From an uncultured bacterium (GTDB lineage Bacteria > Verrucomicrobiota > Verrucomicrobiia > CAIQCK01), in the NCBI GenBank assembly GCA_903870275.1, contig CAIQCK010000073.1, positions 62,001 through 126,000 of the forward strand: 64,000 bases of DNA. The letters run 5' to 3'. Shown piece by piece: positions 41,758 through 50,372 of the stretch; the first letter of the stretch is position 1; every line of letters starts with the position of its first letter. The notes beneath the pieces are model-generated. The model was not told where the DNA came from and made no database searches. It worked only from the letters and a program-made list of their open reading frames with translations. The position numbers were made by a program, and so were the translations under genes.

Positions 41758-41822
41758 TGAGGCGGACATCTTTGTCTGCGTCCGCGTCAAGCAAGGACTA
41801 CCGTGGCGGACAGGAATGTCCA
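41758..41822. repeat. paired GGCGGACA...TGTCC(A/G)CC mini-hairpins
   Basis: GGCGGACATCTTTGTCTGC (near 41760) and TGGCGGACAGGAATGTCCACC (41801-41821) are two versions of the same short inverted repeat, arranged in tandem. Confidence 0.6.
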
Positions 41823-41920
41823 CCCCACGTTTTTCGGCAGTCATCCCCAAAAACTTTCGGGGTGCAGACCGCCGCACCAGTGCAAGAGCAAACTCTAAAT
41901 GGTATAATGAGTTGAATGCC

Positions 41921-42550
41921 ATGCTCAAGATGACCCTTCCAAGTTCCGCGCCTGACGAGAATCCCAGTCACAAGATTGCTGAGGCTATCCTGAGCTTTAT
42001 CGGACATATCCCGGGCACCGATGAGCACAAGAGCCGAAACCCCGCCAAGAGTGCCCAATCCGTTGCCGCCTCCGCAGCAACCAAAGCCGCCGTTACCGCT
42101 GGCACGCTTGCTTTGCCTCCTGGTCCACTTGGCTGGCTGACTATTCTTCCCGAACTCATCGCCGTCTGGAAGATTCAGGCTCAGATGGTGGTGGATATTG
42201 CTGCCATCTACGGCAAAAAATCCTGTTTGGCGCGTGAGGAAATGCTTTATTGCCTCTTTCGCCACTTGGCTGCACAGGCATTTCGTGATTTGGTCGTTCG
42301 AGTCGGCGAACGTTTTCTTGTTCGTCGCGTCTCGCTCCGCACCTTTCGGACCGTCGCGCAGAAGATTGGAATTCGTATTACCCGGCGTGTTATCGGCAAG
42401 GGTGTTTCGCGGTGGCTGATCGTTATTGGAGCTCTCGGTGTTGCGGCTTATGCTTATTACGACACCGGTCGGGTTGCGGCGACAGCGATTGAGTTGTTCG
42501 AGCGCGACATCAAGCTTGAGCCTGAACCCGATGAACGTCGAAACGCCTGA
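41921..42550 (+). CDS. EcsC/DUF697-like membrane-associated protein
   Basis: A 209-residue protein of uncertain family. A Gly/Pro-rich hydrophobic segment (TLALPPGPLGWLTILPELIAVWKIQAQMVVDIAAIYG), an amphipathic basic middle and a C-terminal membrane helix (WLIVIGALGVAAYAYY) recall EcsC/DUF697 proteins. An exact consensus TATAAT (41903-41908) lies 13 nt before the ATG at 41921 (a second ATG is at 41930), so the transcript may be leaderless or nearly so. A longer open frame to 41732 runs through repeat sequence and is unlikely. Function unknown. Confidence 0.6.
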   Translation: MLKMTLPSSAPDENPSHKIAEAILSFIGHIPGTDEHKSRNPAKSAQSVAASAATKAAVTAGTLALPPGPLGWLTILPELIAVWKIQAQMVVDIAAIYGKKSCLAREEMLYCLFRHLAAQAFRDLVVRVGERFLVRRVSLRTFRTVAQKIGIRITRRVIGKGVSRWLIVIGALGVAAYAYYDTGRVAATAIELFERDIKLEPEPDERRNA

Positions 42551-42695
42551 AATTGCGCTACAGCAAACCAACTCAGGTTATCTCGGCCGCTGTTTTCCGC
42601 CACTTGTCGTACGTGCAGCGGCGACCCAGTTCTCCACAATAGCTGAGCTTTAGGTAGTTAGGCAGCAGGCTTTGAGCTGCGGGCGTTTGTTGCGA

Positions 42696-43940
42696 CTACT
42701 TCCCTCCCGCCACCATGAAGTAACCGATCAGCAGCCGGTTGCCGGTGCTGGTTTTGTCGTGTTCCTCCAGCACCTTGATCTTCAGCGTGTGCTTGCCCGG
42801 GGCGAGGCCGCAGGAGAACACCGCGTAGTGGTTGCGCGGGAAATACGGCCCCGGCGCGGTGTCCACCTTGCCGTGCTTGCAGCCTTTCGGGCCGCCGTAG
42901 TTCTTGTCGGCGGGCTCGTCCTTGCCGTCGTCTATCGTCCACTCAAACTTGCCGCCGTCCTTCTGGACGTTCTCGAAGAGGCCGATGGCCGTGCCCTCGA
43001 ACTCGAACTCAAGCGAATCGCCCGCCTTGCGCGCGTTGATCGTGCCGCCCGCGTAGCGTTTCAGCAGCCCGTTCTTCTCGTCCGGCGGCAACACCTCCCA
43101 GTCGCCGGAAAGTTTCGCCCCGCCCGGCGGCACGAGCCGCCCGTTGGCAAACTCGTCGCTCACCAGCGGCGGCGGCAGCGTCGGTGCCGGCAACGGCTTC
43201 GCGTCCATCTGCGTCTTGAGATACGCGACGATGGTGTCGGTGTAGATCGTGTGGCCGAAATCGTTTGGATGCACCGAGTCGCTCATGAACACTTGGCCGC
43301 AGGCTCTCCAGTCGAGCTTCTTGTCTCCGAGTTGCTTCTCGGTCGGCTTCGGCAGGTCGGGCCGGCTCAGCGCGGCCACAAGCGGCGGTTGCAAATCAAT
43401 GTCGGGAATATTGTAATGCTTCGCCACCGCCGGATGACTGCCGCGATTGCGGTTGAGGTCGCGGCTCGTCGTATAGACGAAGACGATTTCCGGCTTCGTC
43501 GGCGACGACCAGAGCTGGCGCACGATGCCTTCCATCGTCGCCTTGCGGAAATCGTTGGTCGGGCTGCCGTCGTTGATGTTGAACTCGATGAACACCAGGT
43601 CCGGCCGCTGCGCGATCACCTCCGCGCCGCAGCGGAACGCGCCGAGGTCGCTGCCGGTGCCGCCGATGGCCGCGTTGATCTCGCGCGCATTCGCCTTCGG
43701 AAACGTCTCCTTGAACCACTTGAACGTCTTCACCCGCCAGCCGTTCGCGGCGGTGATGCTGCCGCCGAAGTAGGCGATGCCCACATCCCCACCGGCCTTG
43801 AGTTTTTGGAACACGCGCCCCACCGTGCGGCGCGGCGGCGCCGTGCATCCGGCGTCGGGAATGATCGGGTTCGGCATCTCGGCGGCGATGACCGCGGCGG
43901 CGAGCAGCATCGGTGCGGCAATGGACATGAAGCGGCGCAT
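42696..43940 (-). CDS. secreted SGNH/GDSL esterase with C-terminal beta domain
   Basis: A 414-residue exported protein (signal MRRFMSIAAPMLLAAAVIAA). SGNH blocks: GGSITAANGW (nucleophile Ser), AIGGTGSDLGAF (oxyanion Gly), FNINDGS (Asn) and DSVHPNDFGH (catalytic Asp and His). A jelly-roll of about 130 residues follows (SLEFEFEGTAIGLFENVQ to RLLIGYFMVAGG). It is probably a carbohydrate or deacetylating esterase acting outside the cytoplasm. Start 43940 has AGGAG upstream and a good promoter at 43973-44001. Confidence 0.85.
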   Translation of the reverse strand: MRRFMSIAAPMLLAAAVIAAEMPNPIIPDAGCTAPPRRTVGRVFQKLKAGGDVGIAYFGGSITAANGWRVKTFKWFKETFPKANAREINAAIGGTGSDLGAFRCGAEVIAQRPDLVFIEFNINDGSPTNDFRKATMEGIVRQLWSSPTKPEIVFVYTTSRDLNRNRGSHPAVAKHYNIPDIDLQPPLVAALSRPDLPKPTEKQLGDKKLDWRACGQVFMSDSVHPNDFGHTIYTDTIVAYLKTQMDAKPLPAPTLPPPLVSDEFANGRLVPPGGAKLSGDWEVLPPDEKNGLLKRYAGGTINARKAGDSLEFEFEGTAIGLFENVQKDGGKFEWTIDDGKDEPADKNYGGPKGCKHGKVDTAPGPYFPRNHYAVFSCGLAPGKHTLKIKVLEEHDKTSTGNRLLIGYFMVAGGK

Positions 43941-43972
43941 GAGTGTTCTCCTTTGCTTGAGCATCGCTGTGC

Positions 43973-44001
43973 GGTATAAACGCTGACCGGCGGCATGTCA
44001 A
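43973..44001 (-). promoter_or_regulatory. sigma70-type promoter of SGNH esterase gene
   Basis: On the minus strand TTGACA (44001-43996), exactly 17 nt, then TATACC (43978-43973), 33 nt before the start codon of the SGNH gene. The -10 is preceded by GCGTT and followed by GCA, a context repeated at 44693-44720. Confidence 0.6.
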
Positions 44002-44115
44002 CGCCAAGGGTGTTTACAACATTTGGCGAGCCAGGAGATACGAATCTTGAGGCGTGATGGGCCGCGGGCTGGTTGAGTTAAGACATATTGGCGCTCTCAA
44101 CACGAGGAGGTTTGC

Positions 44116-44580
44116 GTGTCAGAACCGACGATCACACATCTGGAACGCCGAAAGATCGAGGCAGGAGTTTTGATTCCCATGGTGCAGGCGTTTCAGCGCG
44201 CCATGGGGAAGGAGCGGGCGAACGAAATCGCCCGCGAGGTCATCCTCGAACTTGCGCGAAAGGACGGCGAGCGATGGGCGCAGCGATTTGGGACAGACCT
44301 GGCAGCGATGGAACAGGTCACCGGCGTCTGGGCGGGCGGTGGCAGTCTTGTCCTTGAGCCGGTCGGCAAGTCTGCGGAGAAGCTTGATTTCAATGTTGTG
44401 CGCTGCCAATACGCCGAATTCTACAAAGAGCTCGGCCTCCCCGATCTCGGTTATTTGTTCCATTGCAACCGGGATTTTGGAATGGTGGAGGGATTCAATC
44501 CCGGTCTCACGCTGAAGCGCACGCAGACCATCATGCAAGGCGCCAGTCACTGTGATTTTCATTTTGAGCGCAAAGGCTGA
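44116..44580 (+). CDS. L-2-amino-thiazoline-4-carboxylate hydrolase-like protein
   Basis: A 154-residue protein resembling PF14196 (ATC hydrolase). It is helical at the N-terminus (VLIPMVQAFQRAMGKERANEIAREVI), with the core DFNVVRCQYAEFYKELG and CNRDFGMVEGFNP, and ends in the family's CDFHFERKG. ATC hydrolase converts the thiazoline to cysteine, but many family members have no tested activity. The GTG start at 44116 is supported by GAGGAGG 5 nt upstream. Confidence 0.75.
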   Translation: MSEPTITHLERRKIEAGVLIPMVQAFQRAMGKERANEIAREVILELARKDGERWAQRFGTDLAAMEQVTGVWAGGGSLVLEPVGKSAEKLDFNVVRCQYAEFYKELGLPDLGYLFHCNRDFGMVEGFNPGLTLKRTQTIMQGASHCDFHFERKG

Positions 44581-44692
44581 GAGCCGGCAAATCGCCTCGG
44601 GCAACAGCCTGCCGCGCCGGACTGTTGACCGGTTGATGGCATCGAGCATCCGCGGCTGGTCGCATCTGAGGTTTGCTTGAAAAAGTAATTGC

Positions 44693-44720
44693 GATATAAA
44701 CGCGGCCAACGATATGTCAA
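44693..44720 (-). promoter_or_regulatory. antisense promoter-like element at start of solenoid gene
   Basis: On the minus strand TTGACA (44720-44715), 16 nt, TATATC (44698-44693). It shares GCGTTTATA and the trailing CGCA with the SGNH promoter but has no minus-strand gene downstream, and it overlaps the ATG of the solenoid gene. Confidence 0.4.
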
Positions 44721-47608
44721 CGCTGTCTCAACGATACAAAAACGGAATTCACCGCAGAGGCGCAGAGATCGCAGAGAACTCCCTCCGCGTCCTCTGCGCC
44801 TCTGCGGTGAGCATCGTCGTCATCTCCGCATTTGCCGCCGCGGAGGATTTGCCGCCGCTGCTCGGCCCTCAGGAGCGACTCGGCCTCGACGTGGCGTTGC
44901 GCGCGAACATGATGGGCCGCGCCGATCTCAGTTTCCGCAAGGACAACGCGGAGACGGAATTCCGCCTCGAAAAAGTCCGCCGGTTCCTTCACGAACCACT
45001 GGCGTTGCCGGTTCATGCCGACGAAGTGGCCCGCGAACTGCGCGGTGTGGATTCGCTGGCGAAGCTGGCGAACTTTTTGGCGCGCGAGCAGGAAATTGAC
45101 GTTCCGAAAATCCAAAATCCAAAATCCAAAATCCAAAATGATTTCGATCCTATCGAGCACATCCTCGCCGCTTGCGAGCGCGCGAACGTGCTCATCACGA
45201 AAGCCTTCGCCGCCGTGCCGATGGAGGAGCGGCAGCGCGCCACGGCGCTCTACGCCGTCGAGGAACTTCACCAGTCACCCGAACTGCTGAAGCAAGTCGG
45301 CGTCGACAAACTCGACTACGAGGCCGCGCACATGGCGATGCTCGCGCCGCACCGGAAGATTGATTACGCGGCGCTGGCGGAGGCGTATCAGATGCTCTGC
45401 GCGGCGATTGACGAGGCGCTGCCGATTTTGAAAGCACATCCGCCCGCGCCGATGACGCGCGACACGCCGCTGGGCAAGGTGATCGTCGGCACGACCGGCA
45501 ACGACGTGTATCGCGAGGACGCGCTGCTGATCATTGATCCGGGCGGCGACGACGTTTACCTCAACTCCGCCGGCGGCGCGGACGGACTCGCGGGCCGGCC
45601 GATTTCCATTGTCATTGATCTCGGCGGCAACGACCGCTACGAAGGTCGGCGAAATTTTTCGCAGGGCTGCGGGTTTTGGGGCATCGGCATCCTGGTGGAC
45701 TGCGGCGGAGACGATACCTACATCGCGCAGAACTGCTCGCAGGGCGCGGCGCTGTTCGGCTGTGGCCTGCTCGCGGACTTCGGCGGCCACGACCGCTACG
45801 AAGCCGACACGATGGCGCAGGGCGCGGCGACGTTCGGTTTGGCGGCGCTGTGGGACCGGGCGGGCGACGACGACTATCGTGCGGCGCAATTCGCGCAGGC
45901 GGTCGCGGGCGTCGGCGGCTGCGGCGTGTTGCTCGAAGGCGAGGGCAACGACACCTATTACGTCGGCGGCAAATACGGCGACAACGAGCGCTACAGTGCG
46001 CATTTCACCTCGTGCGGGCAGGGGTTCGCCATCGGCGACCGGCCGTTCGCGGCGGGCGGTGTGGCGATCCTCTGCGATCTCGCCGGCAACGACAGTTATT
46101 ACGCCGACATCTTTGGCCAGGGCGTCAGCTATTGGTATTCGCTCGGCATGTTGCTCGACCTCGGCGGCAACGACACCTACCGCGTTTACCACTACGGTCA
46201 GGGATCGGGCATCCACCTCAGTCCCGCCATTCTCGCCGATTGGTCCGGTGACGACAGCTACACCGCGCATGGCTTGTGTCAGGGCAGCGGGCACGATTAC
46301 GGCGTCGGCATCCTGATAGACAAAGCCGGCAACGATCACTACACCGCCGACGAAATCGCGCAGGGCAGCGCCGTCTATAACGGCACCGGCATTTTTGTGG
46401 ATTCCGGCGGCGACGATCTCTACGCCGGCCGCGACGCGAAACAATGCCAGGCCGCCGGCCAGGACGGCGTCCGCCGCGAATACGGCGCGGTCGGGTTGTT
46501 CTGCGACCTCGGCGGCCACGACGCCTACGTCGGTGGCGGGCGTGACAATTTCATCTGGCTGAAGCCTCTCTACGGCGCCGGCGTGGACACGGAGATTACG
46601 AACACGGTGTGGTCCGCCAATCTCCAATATCAAATCACGAATTTGAAATTGGATATGCCGGAGGCTTTGGAGCCTCGTTACGGCCCGACGCCGTGGCGCG
46701 AGCCGCGCGACGACGCCGAGCGCGAACTGGCCGCGCTCTACGAGAAGACGGTCAGCTACGGCGACAGCGGCGAGAAGCTGGCGCAGAAACAAAAAGCCGT
46801 GGCAGAAATCGGCAAGCGCGGCGTCGCGGCACTGCCGTTCCTGATCCGCCAACTCGACCGGCGCGAGCCGATGGCGCGCCAGCGCATCGAGGATTGGGTG
46901 GATCTGTGGGGCCAGGCGTGCATCCCGGCGCTACTGGACGGGCTGGCGACGGACAACCTCGACGTTCGCCGCTCCTGTCTTTTCTTCATGCGCCTGTGGC
47001 CCGACCCGCGCGTGCCGCCGGCGGTGATGAAGTTCCTTGACGTCGAACGGCTGCAAGCGACGTGTCTGCACACGCTCGGCAAGCAAAAAGCGACAGCCGC
47101 ACTCGGAGACGCACTGAAGCTGCTGGACTCGCCGAAAGAACTGGTGCGGATGCGCGCCGCGCAGGCGCTGGGTCGCATCGGGTCGGCGGAGGCGGTGCAG
47201 AAGCTCATCGGCGCACTCGACGACCCGCTGTGGACCGTGCGCCGTCAGGCAGAAGACGCACTGGTCGCCATCGGCCAGCCGAGTGTGCAGCCGTTGCTGG
47301 ATTTCATCAGCGCCGCAATCCAAAGCCGAGTTCGCGAGACGAACGAAGCTAATCCAAAATCCAAAATCCAGAATCTCTCGACGCTTCACGCCATCGAAGC
47401 CCTCGGCAGGTTGCATGCCCGGTTGCCGGCGGGATTGCTGACGAGCGACGATTGGGCGGTGCGCGGGTTTGCGGCGGCGACGCTGACCGACATCGGCCGG
47501 TTGCGAGCGCTGCAAAAAACGGAGAAGAATCCGTTTGTGTTGTCGCGGATTGATGAAATGTTGAAAGCAATGGAAAGTGAGGCCCATGAAGATCGTTTAC
47601 GTCGTTGA
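44714..47608 (+). CDS. large secreted GGDDxY solenoid protein with HEAT-repeat C-terminus
   Basis: A 964-residue exported protein. The signal core is VLCASAVSIVVISAFAAA. A helical region (45-240) precedes about twelve repeats (250-620) of the type (G/A)G(D/N)DxY followed some 12 residues later by QG, with a period near 25, for example VDCGGDDTYIAQNCSQGAA. The Asp-rich turns suggest a calcium-binding beta-solenoid. Residues 690-960 form HEAT-like helical repeats (ALKLLDSPKELVRMRAAQAL, LDDPLWTVRRQAEDALVAIG). Oddly, three repeat elements lie in frame: an 18-bp-arm palindrome in the signal region and two ATCCAAA tracts giving NPKSKIQN twice. Function unknown; a surface or scaffold protein by inference. 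Confidence 0.82.
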   Translation: MSTLSQRYKNGIHRRGAEIAENSLRVLCASAVSIVVISAFAAAEDLPPLLGPQERLGLDVALRANMMGRADLSFRKDNAETEFRLEKVRRFLHEPLALPVHADEVARELRGVDSLAKLANFLAREQEIDVPKIQNPKSKIQNDFDPIEHILAACERANVLITKAFAAVPMEERQRATALYAVEELHQSPELLKQVGVDKLDYEAAHMAMLAPHRKIDYAALAEAYQMLCAAIDEALPILKAHPPAPMTRDTPLGKVIVGTTGNDVYREDALLIIDPGGDDVYLNSAGGADGLAGRPISIVIDLGGNDRYEGRRNFSQGCGFWGIGILVDCGGDDTYIAQNCSQGAALFGCGLLADFGGHDRYEADTMAQGAATFGLAALWDRAGDDDYRAAQFAQAVAGVGGCGVLLEGEGNDTYYVGGKYGDNERYSAHFTSCGQGFAIGDRPFAAGGVAILCDLAGNDSYYADIFGQGVSYWYSLGMLLDLGGNDTYRVYHYGQGSGIHLSPAILADWSGDDSYTAHGLCQGSGHDYGVGILIDKAGNDHYTADEIAQGSAVYNGTGIFVDSGGDDLYAGRDAKQCQAAGQDGVRREYGAVGLFCDLGGHDAYVGGGRDNFIWLKPLYGAGVDTEITNTVWSANLQYQITNLKLDMPEALEPRYGPTPWREPRDDAERELAALYEKTVSYGDSGEKLAQKQKAVAEIGKRGVAALPFLIRQLDRREPMARQRIEDWVDLWGQACIPALLDGLATDNLDVRRSCLFFMRLWPDPRVPPAVMKFLDVERLQATCLHTLGKQKATAALGDALKLLDSPKELVRMRAAQALGRIGSAEAVQKLIGALDDPLWTVRRQAEDALVAIGQPSVQPLLDFISAAIQSRVRETNEANPKSKIQNLSTLHAIEALGRLHARLPAGLLTSDDWAVRGFAAATLTDIGRLRALQKTEKNPFVLSRIDEMLKAMESEAHEDRLRR
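44750..44809. repeat. CACCGCAGAGGCGCAGAG palindrome within signal-peptide codons
   Basis: Perfect 18-bp inverted arms at 44750-44767 and 44792-44809 around a 24-nt loop. The second arm encodes part of the hydrophobic signal core (LCASAV). Confidence 0.9.
45108..45139. repeat. in-frame ATCCAAA heptamer tract
   Basis: Four consecutive ATCCAAA-type units. Three units equal seven codons, so the tract stays open and encodes IQNPKSKIQN. Confidence 0.85.
46617..46652. repeat. in-frame AT-rich palindrome
   Basis: CCAATATCAAAT (46624-46635) and ATTTGAAATTGG (46641-46652) pair with one mismatch around 5 nt. This AT-rich island sits within a very GC-rich gene and separates the solenoid from the HEAT part. 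Confidence 0.6.
47350..47373. repeat. second in-frame ATCCAAA heptamer tract
   Basis: Three units (last one ATCCAGA) encoding NPKSKIQN within the HEAT region, the same peptide as at 45108-45139. Confidence 0.85.
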
Positions 47609-48233
47609 CGTTCACGAAGATTACGCTGCGGTCGCGCGAGCGGTGAACGCCGCCGGCACGCCGGACTTGCTGATCGTTGGCGGCGACATCACGACGGCGG
47701 GAACGGCGGACGAAGCGGCGCTGGCCGTCGAAGCCTGGCTTCCGCTGGCGTCCCGGCTGTTGGCGGTGGCGGGCAACATGGATTCGCCGGCGACGGACGC
47801 GCGGCTGGCGTCGCTTGGCGTGTCGCTGGACGGACACGGAGTCACGCTTGGCGATGTCGGCGTGTTTGGCGTTTCTGCCGGGCCGAAGTCGCCGTTGCAT
47901 ACGCCTTACGAAATCACCGAGGAACAAATTGAGGTGCGCATCGAGGCGGGATTCGCCGAAGTAAAAAACTGCCGCGTGAAAATCTTCTGTCCGCACGCGC
48001 CGCCGAGGGACACGGCGTGCGACCGCATTCACAGCGGTTTGCATGTCGGCAGCACGGCGGTGCGGGCGTTCATCGAGCGCGCGCAGCCGGACCTTGTGTT
48101 GTGCGGCCACATTCACGAATCGCGCGGCGAGGACCGCATCGGCGGGACGCGCGTGGTGAATCCGGGACCGGTCAGCGCCGGGCACTATGCAGTCGTGGAA
48201 ATCGGCGAGGCGCTGACAGTGAGATTGGCCTGA
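47586..48233 (+). CDS. metallophosphoesterase (YfcE-like)
   Basis: A 215-residue calcineurin-like phosphoesterase with the ordered metal ligands DVH (residues 7-9), GGD, GNMD (family usually GNHD or GNCD), CPHAPP and GHIHE. No signal peptide, so cytoplasmic. The start codon lies inside the end of the solenoid gene (23-nt overlap) with GAGG close upstream, suggesting coupled translation. Substrate unknown. Confidence 0.85.
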   Translation: MKIVYVVDVHEDYAAVARAVNAAGTPDLLIVGGDITTAGTADEAALAVEAWLPLASRLLAVAGNMDSPATDARLASLGVSLDGHGVTLGDVGVFGVSAGPKSPLHTPYEITEEQIEVRIEAGFAEVKNCRVKIFCPHAPPRDTACDRIHSGLHVGSTAVRAFIERAQPDLVLCGHIHESRGEDRIGGTRVVNPGPVSAGHYAVVEIGEALTVRLA

Positions 48234-48310
48234 TGGATGAAGCCGGCGAATTCAACGACGGTGCAACGACGGCATCTTCAGGGATGGACGATGGTAAATA
48301 AGAGTGAACT

Positions 48311-49204
48311 ATGCCCCTCTTAATCACATTGGCGGCGCTCGCTTTGGGTTTATGGTTGCCTCAGGCGGCGGTTGCGGAGGAGACGGCGTTTGTGCCGTTC
48401 ATCTATGCGGCGGAAGGCGCGGCGAAGATTCTTGTCTATGATCGTGGCGGCAAGGTGTCGTGGGAATATCCGGCGCCGATGGCGCGCGACGTCTGGCGGT
48501 TGCCAAACGGCAACACCCTTTTTTGTTACAACCAGGATTACAAGGCCAGGCAGCACGACAACGCCAGCGGCGTAATGGAGGTCACACCGGACAAGCAGGT
48601 GGCGTTCGAGTTCAAAACAACGGGTCAGGTGTTCTCCTGCCAGCGGTTGGCCAACGGCGACACGCTGGTTGGCGCGGCGAGCCAGGGGAAACTGATCGTG
48701 GTGGACAAGGCGGGCGTCGTGGTGAAGGAGATCAAGGTCCGCAACGCGCCGGGGCACAGTTGCATGAGATACGCCCGCGCGCTGGCCAACGGAAATTTTC
48801 TGGTGGCCGAGGAGTCCGCCCGCACGGTGCGGGAATACGACGGCAAGGGCGCCTTGGTGCGCGAGATGGTGATGGACTATCCGCCGTTCGCGGCGGTGCG
48901 GCTCGCCAACGGCAACACCGTTATCAGCGGGCGGACCGCCGTGACCGAGGTGGACGCGGCGGGCAAGACGGTCTGGCGGTTGGACGCCGGCGAGGTGCCG
49001 CAGCTTGGCGTGCGATGGTTTGCCGGCGTGCAGGTGCTGCCCAACGGCAACCTGTTCGTGTGCAACGCCGGCGGCAAAGTGCCGTTCTTCGAGGTCAGCC
49101 GCGACAAACGCATCGTGTGGCAGTGCGACGGCAACGCCGCCTTCCCGCTCGGCCATGGCGTCCAGCGGTTGGATGTTGGCGACCTCGCGCACGCGAATCG
49201 CTGA
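48311..49204 (+). CDS. secreted beta-propeller with LPNGN blades
   Basis: A 297-residue exported protein (signal LITLAALALGLWLPQAAVA). Six or so short blades carry the motif R-L-x-N-G-N-T (VWRLPNGNTLF, RLANGDTLV, ALANGNFLV, RLANGNTVIS, VLPNGNLFV), the same signature as in the ASST propellers at 28-37 kb but shorter, with no obvious catalytic module. Likely a substrate-binding or scaffold propeller. Confidence 0.75.
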   Translation: MPLLITLAALALGLWLPQAAVAEETAFVPFIYAAEGAAKILVYDRGGKVSWEYPAPMARDVWRLPNGNTLFCYNQDYKARQHDNASGVMEVTPDKQVAFEFKTTGQVFSCQRLANGDTLVGAASQGKLIVVDKAGVVVKEIKVRNAPGHSCMRYARALANGNFLVAEESARTVREYDGKGALVREMVMDYPPFAAVRLANGNTVISGRTAVTEVDAAGKTVWRLDAGEVPQLGVRWFAGVQVLPNGNLFVCNAGGKVPFFEVSRDKRIVWQCDGNAAFPLGHGVQRLDVGDLAHANR

Positions 49205-49224
49205 GGCGGGACGATGACGTTGCT

Positions 49225-49242
49225 GGCAGGGCGCGCCCTGCC
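49225..49242. terminator. perfect 18-bp palindrome between convergent genes
   Basis: GGCAGGGCGCGCCCTGCC is a perfect palindrome in the 55-nt gap between the convergent propeller and mannonate dehydratase genes. Its outer bases match the arms of the hairpin after recR. Confidence 0.6.
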
Positions 49243-49259
49243 TTGCCCCAGGAATGGAA

Positions 49260-50372
49260 TCAGCTTTCGGTGCCAACCGCCTGGATCAAAGCCTTGATGT
49301 AGCCATAGGCGAAGGCAAACGCCTGCAAGCTCGCGGGATCATCCGCGTGACCGGGCACGTGGTCAGGCATGATCATGCCATCGTAGCCGATCTCCCGATA
49401 AACCCGCATGGCGCGAACCATGTCCACGTCGCCTTCGTCCACATACACTTCCTGAAAATTGTCCCGCCGGCCCCGGATGTTCCGGAAATGCACATTGAAA
49501 ATCTTGCCCCGGTTTCCGAAGTAACGAATGACGTCATAGATTTCCCGCCCCGGATCGGCGAGCAATTCCGCAACGGTTCCCTGGCAGAAATTCAGTCCAT
49601 GGCAGGGACTCTCCTGGATGGAAACGAACCGCTTCAGCCCTTCCACCGTGCCCAACACGCGCGCCACGCCTCGAAAGCCTTCCGGCGGCACACCCGGATC
49701 GTGCGGATGGCAGGCCATTCGGACTTTGCATTCTTCCGCCACCGGGACCACGCGCTTGAGGAAATAAGTGATGCGTTCCCACATTTCGTCCGCTCCCACG
49801 ACGCCGGCCACCGTCAGGGGCGGTTCCTGCTTCGCGTCCGCCAGAACCCACGTTGAATAGCGGGAACCGCCGCGGCCCGGAGTGGTTCCCGTGCGCAGCA
49901 CGCCGAGCAGCGTCAGGTTGTATTTCACGGCATGAATCCCGGCTCGCGCCGTCATGCGGATCATTTCACAGAGGCCGTCAATCTCCCGGTCCCGATCAAC
50001 GCTCTTGCCCAACATGATGTTGGGATTCTCGGCGTGGGATATGACGGAACTGCCCATCGGCAGGGCGAGCATGGCCAGTTGCAGGCCGTGCGCTTCGACC
50101 GACTCGCGCAAGCGGAGCAGGTCGTCCATCTGCCAGCCGCCGCCCTTGGTGCGCGGCACGGTGGCACAAATGTGGCTGACGCCGTGACGCTTGAAATACT
50201 GAAGCATGACATCGTTGACCGGCCCTTGCTGGGTGCCAACCTTCATCAGCGCCGGCTTGGAGGCAGATGCATTGGGAGCAGCCATCGCGGTGGCTCCCAA
50301 GCCCTTCATTCCCGCCACCACTGTTCCCACTCCTGCCGCCCCTGCCATGGAAAGGAAGTCTCTTCGTTTCAT
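49260..50372 (-). CDS. Tat-exported mannonate dehydratase-like protein
   Basis: A 370-residue protein with a Tat signal (MKRRDFLSMAGAAGVGTVVAG) on a UxuA-type TIM barrel. Family motifs: HICATVPRTKGGGW, MACHPHDPG, FCQGTVAELL, FNVHFRNIRG and EVYVDEGDVDMV near the C-terminus. UxuA dehydrates D-mannonate to 2-keto-3-deoxygluconate in the cytosol, so a secretion signal is unusual. The ATG at 50372 puts the twin-Arg at residues 3-4. It is divergent from the FucI-like gene. Confidence 0.82.
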   Translation of the reverse strand: MKRRDFLSMAGAAGVGTVVAGMKGLGATAMAAPNASASKPALMKVGTQQGPVNDVMLQYFKRHGVSHICATVPRTKGGGWQMDDLLRLRESVEAHGLQLAMLALPMGSSVISHAENPNIMLGKSVDRDREIDGLCEMIRMTARAGIHAVKYNLTLLGVLRTGTTPGRGGSRYSTWVLADAKQEPPLTVAGVVGADEMWERITYFLKRVVPVAEECKVRMACHPHDPGVPPEGFRGVARVLGTVEGLKRFVSIQESPCHGLNFCQGTVAELLADPGREIYDVIRYFGNRGKIFNVHFRNIRGRRDNFQEVYVDEGDVDMVRAMRVYREIGYDGMIMPDHVPGHADDPASLQAFAFAYGYIKALIQAVGTES

